Of a DNA stretch of 11,100 nucleotides, positions 5,522 to 11,100 are shown one piece after another. The stretch comes from Actinomycetota bacterium (GTDB lineage Bacteria > Actinomycetota > Actinomycetes > Actinomycetales > Microbacteriaceae), in assembly GCA_009704705.1 (NCBI GenBank), contig WLDR01000039.1, positions 1-11,100 of the forward strand. Direction: 5' to 3'. The position numbers were made by a program, and so were the translations under genes. Each line of letters starts with the position of its first letter. Positions within the stretch are counted from its first letter, which is position 1. Under the pieces are notes generated by a model. The model saw only the letters and a list, made by a program, of their open reading frames with translations, did not search any database and was not told where the DNA came from.

Positions 5522-6769
5522 TCAGATCGTGGATGGAGCGGGCATCCGCAGATCGTCTTCGACATGTGCTTCGCGGGCGAGCACGACCGCGCAGAAGATG
5601 AGCAGGAGAGACTTGGCCGCGAGGGCGATGAGCACCCACGTCCATCCACCGGTCGCTTCGTGAAGGATGCCCACACCCAAGGGTCCGAGAATCGCGAGTC
5701 CGTAGCCGAGCACCTGTGAGAAGCCACTCAGGCTGAGCGACACCTCAGGTGATCGCGTGCGCAGGTTGATCAGCGCCATCGACAGCGGGAACAGCATGGG
5801 CGATACGCCCAAGCAGGCCGCCCAGAGGATCGTTCCGACGCTGGGCGAAAGCAACAGTCCGCCGTAGCCGATCAACGCGAGCGCAATCGACACGAGAACG
5901 AACACGTACGTCTTCTTGAATCGAGCGACCATCCACGGCACGGTGAGCGACGAGATGAGCCCGCCGAGTGCGAAGACACCGGTGAGTGCGCCACTCGACG
6001 CGAGATCAACGCCAGCGAGGTCGACCATGATGGTCGGCAGCCACGCAAACATCGCATACGCATCGACCGTGACGATGGCGAGCATCAGGGCAATGGCCAC
6101 ACCCGTCGGTGACTTCCACACCGGGAAGCGAGTGATGCGCGTTCGGGGCGAGTTCGCCGCATGGGCTGCTGCGGCCCGAGCGGCGGGTGAGCGCACCTCG
6201 ATGAGCCACGGGACAATCGCCGTCAACGCAATGACCGCCCAGAGCGTGAGATTGGAGCGCCAGCCAAACGCCTCGCTCACCGGAACCGACGTGAAAGCCG
6301 GAATGGCCTGGAAGATCATCAGCGTCGACATGTAGATAGTGGTCATTAAACCGATGCGATCGGGAAAGAACTTCTTCACAATCGGTGACATGACGACGTT
6401 GGCGAGCCCCGTGCCAAACGCCGCGATGAGCGTGCCGGCGCTCAGCAGTTGCCAGTTGAACGACAAGATTCTCACGAGTTGGCCGGCGAGCATCAGGCCG
6501 AGCGCCAGCAGCATCGTTGGCTCGAGGCCGAGTCGACCCGACACGCGCGGAGCGACCAGTGCGACAATCGCAAAGGCCAGTGGCAGCGTCGTACCCAGAA
6601 CCGAGACGGCCAGCGTCGGCACCGGAAAGTCTTGATTGATCAACGGGATGATCGGACTCGTCATCGCGTTGAGCGTGCGTAGGTTGACCGCCACGAGCAA
6701 GATGCCCACCAGGGCAAGCGCTCGCCCATGCCAGAGCGGCCGAACCGTGGGCGTTAGTGCGGTCATCAT
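5522..6769 (-). CDS. MFS transporter, CynX/NimT-like (second gene of a tandem pair)
   Basis: A 415-residue integral membrane protein with about 12 predicted transmembrane helices and the Major Facilitator motif-A-like PRVSGRLG loop (residues 74-81) after helix 2. The N-terminal PLWHGRALAL, the KKFFPDRIGLMT segment (132-143) and the overall pattern resemble the CynX/NimT branch (cyanate or nitroimidazole transporter-like); the substrate cannot be read from sequence. It aligns without gaps to the upstream paralogue over the first 140 residues. The ATG at 6769 overlaps the upstream stop (ATGA), with AAGGG just upstream, so the two are co-translated. The last bases form the right 92-bp repeat: the present tail PAPSTI appears to have been supplied by the inserted cassette, while the probable original tail (PAGRPAS) remains next to hipA. 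Confidence 0.9.
   Translation of the reverse strand: MMTALTPTVRPLWHGRALALVGILLVAVNLRTLNAMTSPIIPLINQDFPVPTLAVSVLGTTLPLAFAIVALVAPRVSGRLGLEPTMLLALGLMLAGQLVRILSFNWQLLSAGTLIAAFGTGLANVVMSPIVKKFFPDRIGLMTTIYMSTLMIFQAIPAFTSVPVSEAFGWRSNLTLWAVIALTAIVPWLIEVRSPAARAAAAHAANSPRTRITRFPVWKSPTGVAIALMLAIVTVDAYAMFAWLPTIMVDLAGVDLASSGALTGVFALGGLISSLTVPWMVARFKKTYVFVLVSIALALIGYGGLLLSPSVGTILWAACLGVSPMLFPLSMALINLRTRSPEVSLSLSGFSQVLGYGLAILGPLGVGILHEATGGWTWVLIALAAKSLLLIFCAVVLAREAHVEDDLRMPAPSTI
5538..5629. repeat. 92-bp direct repeat, right copy
   Basis: Partner of 3553-3644. Here the repeat is the functional 3' coding end of the MFS gene, whose stop lies at 5522-5524, just outside the repeat. The direct orientation would allow loss of the cassette by a single recombination event. 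Confidence 0.93.
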
Positions 6770-8034
6770 GCACCCTTAGTTGGGGTTGGCGATTGCGCAC
6801 GGTGCACGGCCAATTCGTCGTCAATCATGCGGTTGCGACCGAGCACTATGCCACCAACGAAGGCAGGAATCGTCACGATAGTCAAGAAAATGAGCACACC
6901 GTGCCAGTCGCCCTGCACTTCATGAAGCACTCCAACGACGATGGGGCCGATCCCGGCAAAGAGATAGGCGCCGACTTGGGCGAATCCGCTGACCGTCATT
7001 GAGGTTGCGGTTGTGCGACTGCGCAGGTTGATGAGCACGAGCGACAGTGGGAACAACAGTCCACCGAAACCGAGGATCGTGCCCCACACCCAGGTGCCGT
7101 TGGCCGGTGCGATCAAGAACCCGAGCCAGCCAATCATGAAGAACGCGGTGCCGAGGTGGACGAGCCGATCGGCTCGCTTCATTCGGCTGGCGAGAATCGG
7201 AATGATGAGAGCGGGAGGCAGGCCGGTCACGCCATAAACGGCGAGCATGAGGGCGCTGCCGGAGGTGTCGAGACCGGCGACATCCGGCATCATGATTGCC
7301 AACCAGGCGTAGGAGACATAACCGTTGATCGACGAAACTGCAAGAACGAGTGTGATGGCCCACGCGGTGGGTGAGCGCCACACCGGCACGTGCGACTGAG
7401 TGGGGTCGGCGATGAGGTCGGCTGTGTTGGTGCCGCCCGGGGACTGACGTGCGTTTCGCAACTCGACCACCCACGGGATCACAGCAACCGCTGCCGTGCA
7501 CACCCAGACGACAAGACTCATGCGCCAGCCGACCGATTCGCTCATCGGCACGCCAATGAGGGCCGGCACCGTGGCGCTCACGCTCATCAGCGTCATGTAC
7601 ATCGCGGTCATCAGGCCGATACGGTCGGGAAAGTACTTCTTGATCGCGGGTGGCAAGAGCACGTTGCCCATACCCGTGCCAATCAGCGACAGCGCGGCGC
7701 CGAGCATCAAGAACCAGTGGTTGGGTGCGGCCGTGCGCAAAATGTGCCCCAACACAATGAGCGCGATCGCGAGGAGTAACGCGGCTTCGATACCCAGACG
7801 GCGACCGATTCGAGGCGTGACCAGCGCGGCCAGCGCGAACGAGAACGGCGCAATCGTGCCGATGATGCCGACAACCAGCGGCGACACATCGAAACTCTCC
7901 CGTATATATGGGTATATCGACGAGAGCAGGTTTGTTGAGGCGCGCAGGTTGAGGGCAACAACCAGGATGCCGATGAGCGCCAGGGCTCGGCCGTGCCACA
8001 GCGGTCGCAGTTGGGGGAGTCGTTGCGCATCCAT
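6766..8034 (-). CDS. MFS transporter, CynX/NimT-like (first gene of a tandem pair)
   Basis: A 422-residue Major Facilitator protein with about 12 membrane helices, motif-A-like PRIGRRLG after helix 2 and IKKYFPDRIGLMT at 131-143. It is clearly a paralogue of the downstream gene: the shared PLWHGRALAL at residues 11-20 and PDRIGLMT fall at the same positions. I chose ATG 8034 because the resulting N-terminus (MDAQRLPQLRPLWHGR) matches the paralogue. An in-frame GTG at 8067 has GGAGG 11 nt upstream and would add 11 residues. The ATG itself has a weak Shine-Dalgarno sequence. The stop overlaps the next start by 4 bp. Upstream, an inverted repeat shared with the divergent operon may carry its control. 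The substrate is unknown; small anionic or amphipathic compounds are typical of this branch. Confidence 0.9.
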   Translation of the reverse strand: MDAQRLPQLRPLWHGRALALIGILVVALNLRASTNLLSSIYPYIRESFDVSPLVVGIIGTIAPFSFALAALVTPRIGRRLGIEAALLLAIALIVLGHILRTAAPNHWFLMLGAALSLIGTGMGNVLLPPAIKKYFPDRIGLMTAMYMTLMSVSATVPALIGVPMSESVGWRMSLVVWVCTAAVAVIPWVVELRNARQSPGGTNTADLIADPTQSHVPVWRSPTAWAITLVLAVSSINGYVSYAWLAIMMPDVAGLDTSGSALMLAVYGVTGLPPALIIPILASRMKRADRLVHLGTAFFMIGWLGFLIAPANGTWVWGTILGFGGLLFPLSLVLINLRSRTTATSMTVSGFAQVGAYLFAGIGPIVVGVLHEVQGDWHGVLIFLTIVTIPAFVGGIVLGRNRMIDDELAVHRAQSPTPTKGA

Positions 8035-8039
8035 CGGTC

Positions 8040-8111
8040 TTATCTTGCCCGAGTGGCGCGCACCCACATTTCACATGTCCTCCCACGACCGCGACCGGTG
8101 GGGCAAGATAA
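8040..8111. promoter_or_regulatory. Divergent promoter region bounded by an 11-bp inverted repeat
   Basis: TTATCTTGCCC at 8040-8050 is the exact reverse complement of GGGCAAGATAA at 8101-8111, with 50 bp between. Each arm faces one of the two divergent operons. On the plus strand the arm runs into GATAAT (8107-8112), a good -10 box 33 nt before the downstream start codon. On the minus strand the arm gives AAGATAAGAC just before the MFS ATG. The arms could be paired promoter elements or two half-sites for one regulator. No clear -35 was found. Confidence 0.45.
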
Positions 8112-8145
8112 TGAGAAGCCGTCAAGTCATAAGGAACGAGAGACG

Positions 8146-8754
8146 ATGCCCCGGTTACCTGCGCGCACTCGCCTGATTACCCCACAGTGGACGGTGAGTG
8201 CGATTCTGTGGATCTGCGTGCTCAGCACAATGGCAGGATTTCAAGCATGGCGCGGCGCGTTCGTCGACGCCGCCCTGTTCTTTCTGATAGCGGGGATGCT
8301 CATCGTCGACCGGCTCACCGGTGGGCGCATCCGGCTGATCAACAGGCCAATGGATTCCCCGCGGTGGGTTGTCGTTGCGATAACGGGCGCACTTGGCATC
8401 ATTCTGGTTGTGGCGCCGCGGCATGGCTGGGTCGACCTCGTCACGATGGTGTTGATTGGTGTGACGGTGCTCGTTTTGGCCTGGAACCCGCGCCCGAAAT
8501 CCAACTTTCGCGGGGCGCGTGCAATCAAGCGCTCTGCTCTCGTGTGGTCTTTGTGGGCGGTGGCATTGTGCGCCTGGGAGGCGACGGCGTTCATCCTCTC
8601 GGTCACGACGCCCAACGGCGGTGCCAACTTTCCTACGATCTCGATACTTCTTGATCCGGTCGTTGAGTCAATCCCCGGGCGCATCCTGTTCGTTGGTCTG
8701 TGGCTTGCTGGCGGTTTGAGTTTGATCGGGTTCTTCAGAAGGCGAGGCAACTGA
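8146..8754 (+). CDS. Conserved-type hypothetical membrane protein, about six helices
   Basis: I do not recognise a named family. The 202-residue product has six hydrophobic segments, roughly residues 15-33, 38-55, 74-91, 96-112, 131-152 and 180-197, with positively charged loops (GRIRLINRP at 60-68, RPKSNFRGARAIKRS at 116-130) and an RRR C-terminus; by the positive-inside rule both ends would be cytoplasmic. No catalytic motif is visible. The ATG at 8146 is preceded by AAGGA about 10 nt upstream. The stop overlaps the start of the next gene in TGATG, so the two are coupled and probably work together. Expression likely starts from the GATAAT box near 8107. Confidence 0.85.
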   Translation: MPRLPARTRLITPQWTVSAILWICVLSTMAGFQAWRGAFVDAALFFLIAGMLIVDRLTGGRIRLINRPMDSPRWVVVAITGALGIILVVAPRHGWVDLVTMVLIGVTVLVLAWNPRPKSNFRGARAIKRSALVWSLWAVALCAWEATAFILSVTTPNGGANFPTISILLDPVVESIPGRILFVGLWLAGGLSLIGFFRRRGN

Positions 8755-8972
8755 TGCTGTGGTGGATCACGACGGCCGGCTACCTCGCGATTCTCGTGGC
8801 CATGGCACTCACCGAGGTTTTCGCTCGCTGGCGTCCGCATCGACTCGCGCCCCTTGCCGACATGCTCGATCACGTCATGCGACTGCGCACAACCCGGGTC
8901 GGAATCATTGCGGCCTGGTGGTGGCTCGGCTGGCACTTCACCTTCGCGGTGACGATTCAGGATGTGCTCTAG
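8754..8972 (+). CDS. Small two-helix membrane protein, DUF6186-like
   Basis: A 72-residue protein beginning MLWWITTAGYLAILVAMALT, with one hydrophobic helix at about 3-20, a charged central loop (FARWRPHRLAPLADMLDHVM, then RLRTTR) and a second helix containing AAWWWLGWHFTF near the C-terminus. The small size, the arrangement and the WLGWHF signature resemble DUF6186 membrane proteins of actinobacteria; this is from memory and the function is unknown. The start codon overlaps the preceding stop by one base (TGATG), indicating translational coupling. It ends 6 bp from the end of the convergent toxin gene. Confidence 0.82.
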   Translation: MLWWITTAGYLAILVAMALTEVFARWRPHRLAPLADMLDHVMRLRTTRVGIIAAWWWLGWHFTFAVTIQDVL

Positions 8973-8978
8973 CTCTGG

Positions 8979-9311
8979 TCAAGCAGCGTCGCGATGTAGG
9001 TCGAGGTGACCTGCCAGTGCGCGCTCAATCTCTCTGAGCAACTTCTCGTCGACGACATCAACTCTCGGCCCAAAATCGATGCGCCTAATCGGCATGACCT
9101 TATCGACCATTGCGAAACTCAATCGAGAAATTTCGGGGCCACGAACCAAGAGCGGGATGCGGGTCGATTCCACTTCTCCACGATCGGTAGTAAGCGGAAC
9201 AACGGTCACAGACTCGATCTGGATGTCGTCATTCTGAATCACGATGCCCGGGCGCGGTTTTGAGCCGTATCCATGACCGCGAATAATCCAGATTTCACCG
9301 CGCTTGATCAA
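8979..9311 (-). CDS. PemK/MazF-type mRNA interferase toxin
   Basis: MazF-family toxins are endoribonucleases that cut mRNA at short motifs and arrest growth. The 110-residue product has the family features in order: KRGEIW (3-8), GSKPRPGIVIQND (16-28, with R20 at the expected catalytic arginine), TVVPLTT (36-42, supplying the catalytic threonine), and SFAMVDKVMPI (65 onward). It is full length and intact. Translation most likely starts at TTG 9311-9309, overlapping the antitoxin stop TGA (9310-9308) as TTGA. No ATG fits the N-terminal motif, and the overlap gives a coupling mechanism that keeps toxin output tied to antitoxin translation. The genes follow the usual antitoxin-first order. Confidence 0.9.
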   Translation of the reverse strand: MIKRGEIWIIRGHGYGSKPRPGIVIQNDDIQIESVTVVPLTTDRGEVESTRIPLLVRGPEISRLSFAMVDKVMPIRRIDFGPRVDVVDEKLLREIERALAGHLDLHRDAA

Positions 9312-9616
9312 CTTGATTCTGGCGTCTTCGCGGAGCTTTGTTCTGTGAGATCAAGGCCGAGGAATGACCAGTCATCGTCAGACATGTCGGCCAAAGTCTC
9401 GTCGATGTGGCCGTCAATCCAGGCCTGCAGGTCTCCTTTCGCCTCGCCCACGACGTAAACGTCATCAGCAGGACGCGGCCCTTTGTAGTTGGGATTTGAG
9501 TAGTCAGGAACCCACACCTGAATGAGACGGTAGCCCGCGGCTTCCATTTCCTTCTTTTCTTGTGCAATCTTCATGCGCTTACTCATACCGGCAATTTTGG
9601 CACTGCTAACGGACAT
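9308..9616 (-). CDS. MazE-family antitoxin (DUF3018-like)
   Basis: Antitoxin partner of the downstream PemK/MazF-like toxin. The 102-residue product contains SKRMKIAQEKKEMEAAGYRL followed by IQVWVPD (residues 32-38), the hallmark of the DUF3018 'antitoxin MazE' group. An acidic C-terminal half follows (DGHIDETLADMSDDDWSFLG), which would wrap the toxin as in MazE-MazF complexes. The start is uncertain: ATG 9616 is chosen; ATG 9586 (giving MSKRMK) is the main alternative and begins directly at the conserved part, and TTG 9622 is possible. None has a good Shine-Dalgarno sequence, so leaderless translation or a downstream start may apply. It diverges from ychF. MazE-type antitoxins usually repress their own promoter, but I see no clear operator here. 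Confidence 0.82.
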   Translation of the reverse strand: MSVSSAKIAGMSKRMKIAQEKKEMEAAGYRLIQVWVPDYSNPNYKGPRPADDVYVVGEAKGDLQAWIDGHIDETLADMSDDDWSFLGLDLTEQSSAKTPESS

Positions 9617-9650
9617 TCCCAAGGGGTGTGAGTTAAAGCTTTACCGCGCC

Positions 9651-9677
9651 TTGTGTGGAGACATCCGCCGGTAGACT
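9651..9677 (+). promoter_or_regulatory. Candidate leaderless promoter of ychF
   Basis: TAGACT (9672-9677) fits TAnnnT and ends 8 nt before the GTG start, placing the transcription start at or within a base or two of the GTG. TTGTGT (9651-9656) could act as -35 with a short 15-bp spacer. There is no Shine-Dalgarno sequence before the GTG, consistent with a leaderless message. Confidence 0.45.
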
Positions 9678-9685
9678 CGACCCTC

Positions 9686-10759
9686 GTGGCTCTTACTATC
9701 GGCATCGTCGGCCTGCCCAACGTCGGCAAGTCCACCCTTTTCAACGCACTCACGAAGAACTCGGTGCTCGCAGCGAACTACCCGTTCGCCACGATCGAGC
9801 CGAACGTCGGCGTGGTCAACCTGCCAGATGCGCGGCTGAACGTGCTCGCTGAGATTTTCGCGAGCGAGCGCATCCTGCCCGCTGCCGTGTCGTTCGTCGA
9901 CATCGCCGGCATCGTCAAGGGCGCGAGTGAGGGTGAGGGGTTGGGCAACCAGTTCCTCGCGAACATTCGCGAGGCGGATGCGATCGCCCAGGTCGTTCGC
10001 GGATTCGCCGACCCCGATGTGGTGCACGTCGATGGAGCGGTCAACCCGAAGAGCGACATGGAGACCATCAACACCGAGCTGATTCTGGCCGACCTGCAGA
10101 CCATCGAGAAGGCGCACGCGCGCATCGAAAAAGAGGTCAAGGCGAAGAAGACCGAGCCCGCCGTTCTCGAAGCACTCGAAGAAGCTCGTGCCGTACTCGA
10201 TTCCGGCACGCCTCTGTCGGCGAGCAAGGTCGACATCGCGCTCATCCGCGAACTCGGTCTGCTGACGGCAAAGCCGTTCCTTTATGTCTTCAACGTTGAC
10301 GAAGCGGTGCTGATGGATGCGGGCAAGCGCGCCGAGCTTGAAGCTCTCGTTGCTCCCGCCAAGGCCGTGTTGCTCGACGCCAAGCTCGAGAGTGAACTCA
10401 TCGATCTCTCGGCCGAAGACGCGGCGGAACTTCTGGCCTCAACGGGTCAGCCCGAGTCGGGCCTCGACCAGCTCGCACGCATCGGTTTCGACACGCTCGG
10501 CTTGCAGACGTACCTCACGGCTGGGCCGAAAGAGTCGCGCGCCTGGACGATCGGCAAGGGCTGGAAAGCCCCGCAGGCCGCGGGCGTCATTCACACCGAC
10601 TTCGAGAAGGGCTTCATCAAGGCCGAAGTCATCTCGTTCGCCGACCTCGTCGAGTGTGGTTCGGTCGCGGAGGCGCGCTCCAAGGGCAAGGCCCGCATGG
10701 AGGGCAAGGACTACGTCATGAATGATGGCGACGTGGTCGAGTTCCGCTTTAATGTTTAG
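9686..10759 (+). CDS. ychF: Redox-regulated ATPase/GTPase YchF (Obg family)
   Basis: YchF is a cytosolic P-loop protein of the Obg family that prefers ATP over GTP, binds ribosomes and is linked to translation and stress responses. The 357-residue product is close to the family length (about 363). Visible parts are the P-loop GLPNVGKS (9-16), NYPFATIEP (31-39) in the G2 region, DIAG (72-75, G3), a helical charged insertion around 125-175 that probably forms a coiled coil, and NVDE (203-206) in place of NKxD, which is the diagnostic YchF change behind its relaxed nucleotide choice. A C-terminal TGS domain runs from about 270 to the end (LQTYLTAGPKESRAWT ... DGDVVEFRFNV). The GTG at 9686 gives MALTIGIVGLPNVGK, the standard N-terminus; the frame upstream has no family similarity. 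Confidence 0.96.
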   Translation: MALTIGIVGLPNVGKSTLFNALTKNSVLAANYPFATIEPNVGVVNLPDARLNVLAEIFASERILPAAVSFVDIAGIVKGASEGEGLGNQFLANIREADAIAQVVRGFADPDVVHVDGAVNPKSDMETINTELILADLQTIEKAHARIEKEVKAKKTEPAVLEALEEARAVLDSGTPLSASKVDIALIRELGLLTAKPFLYVFNVDEAVLMDAGKRAELEALVAPAKAVLLDAKLESELIDLSAEDAAELLASTGQPESGLDQLARIGFDTLGLQTYLTAGPKESRAWTIGKGWKAPQAAGVIHTDFEKGFIKAEVISFADLVECGSVAEARSKGKARMEGKDYVMNDGDVVEFRFNV

Positions 10760-11100
10760 CAACGCCTGGAAATCAGAGCAAGTAACTGCGTGCTTTATTC
10801 GCTGTCCCACATTTCCTAGCGCAAAACATGAGGCCTGTGATTAGCGCACGCGCTCGCCGCCGGCGGTTTCATATTGTGCCTGAATTGGTTACCTCGAGAC
10901 CGACTCCGACTGCCCTGTCTGTGGCACTCGATCGCGCCCTAATGGTCACGTTTGGCGTTGTGAGACCTGTTCTTTGGTCGCGAGGCAAGTCGGGGGTTGG
11001 ACCTGCCTGGTTATCATTCAGGCCAATACATGAGCCGCTTTTTGCGTAGAAAGCCATTCCCAGTTGCTTCAGCACCACATCCAGTACCTTTCCATTAGGC
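10760..11100. other. Right-edge region without a supported gene
   Basis: 341 bases follow ychF. Both strands carry short open frames that overlap each other (73 codons plus at 10828-11049; minus from the window edge to 10869), and neither has a convincing ribosome binding site or a recognised domain. The minus frame is open through the right edge and begins NGKVLDVVLKQLGMAFYAK, faintly like the tail of an Xre-type helix-turn-helix protein, so the end of an incoming minus-strand gene is possible. No tRNA, rRNA, clear terminator or repeat array is visible. Confidence 0.3.

Larger units (their letters stand above)
3553..5629. mobile_element. Repeat-flanked toxin/immunity-like cassette (genomic islet)
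   Basis: A 1985-bp unit (one repeat plus the interior) lies between hipA and the MFS gene. It is visibly richer in A and T than the flanking genes. It holds three same-strand reading frames (DUF4417-like, toxin-domain-like, acidic partner) with short spacing. It is bounded by direct repeats of the 3' end of the MFS gene, and insertion kept that gene's frame and gave it a new tail, as seen for islands that integrate at gene 3' ends. No integrase, transposase or terminal inverted repeat is visible, so it would be non-autonomous, or may have arrived by homologous recombination. That it moves is inference. Confidence 0.6.

Noticed and set aside
3553..5629. Insertion sequence or integron cassette
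   Set aside because: There is no transposase or integrase frame, no terminal inverted repeats, and the 92-bp repeats are coding sequence of a transporter rather than attC-like sites.
6920..8125. 401-codon minus-strand frame overlapping the first MFS gene
   Set aside because: It is a different frame of the same strand as a well-supported MFS gene; its translation is rich in R, H and P with no membrane segments.
10860..10960. tRNA gene
   Set aside because: No T-loop consensus (GTTCRANNC), no anticodon stem and no 3' pairing acceptor stem could be found.

Overview
The window looks like chromosome of a moderately high-GC actinobacterium, most likely a Microbacteriaceae relative. This rests on the GC-rich third positions of most genes, several GTG/TTG starts, TAnnnT boxes placed so close to GTG codons that leaderless mRNAs are likely, and a DUF6186-like small membrane protein. 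The assignment is inference; no rRNA or other marker is present.

Layout: (1) 1-1960, central carbon metabolism: a class II fructose-bisphosphate aldolase gene (cut by the left edge, minus strand) and a class II (GlpX) fructose-1,6-bisphosphatase gene diverge from a 104-bp intergenic region. (2) 1990-3537, a complete hipBA toxin-antitoxin operon, preceded by three operator-like sites, TATTC or TATCG, 8 bases, then CGATA or GGATA, spaced exactly 27 bp centre to centre. (3) 3553-5629, a lower-GC cassette bounded by 92-bp direct repeats (91/92 identical). The repeats are the 3' end of the neighbouring MFS transporter gene. The cassette carries a DUF4417-like gene, an out-of-frame continuation resembling a polymorphic-toxin C-terminal domain, and an acidic protein in the position of an immunity protein. 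(4) 5522-8034, two tandem paralogous CynX/NimT-type MFS transporters on the minus strand, overlapping by 4 bp. (5) 8146-8972, two overlapping membrane-protein genes on the plus strand, diverging from the transporters across an 11-bp inverted repeat. (6) 8979-9616, a MazE-like/PemK(MazF)-like toxin-antitoxin pair on the minus strand with overlapping stop and start. (7) 9686-10759, the GTPase gene ychF. (8) 10760-11100, no gene I can support.

The most interesting part is the cassette. The left repeat still contains an in-frame 3' end of the MFS gene whose stop codon shares the tetranucleotide CTAG with the stop codon of hipA. The simplest reading is that hipA and the MFS gene were once convergent and touching, and that a foreign toxin/immunity-like module of about 2 kb entered at the 3' end of the MFS gene and supplied a replacement end. 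No recombinase is encoded between the repeats. The single difference between the repeats is synonymous in the MFS frame (TCG/TCT, Ser).
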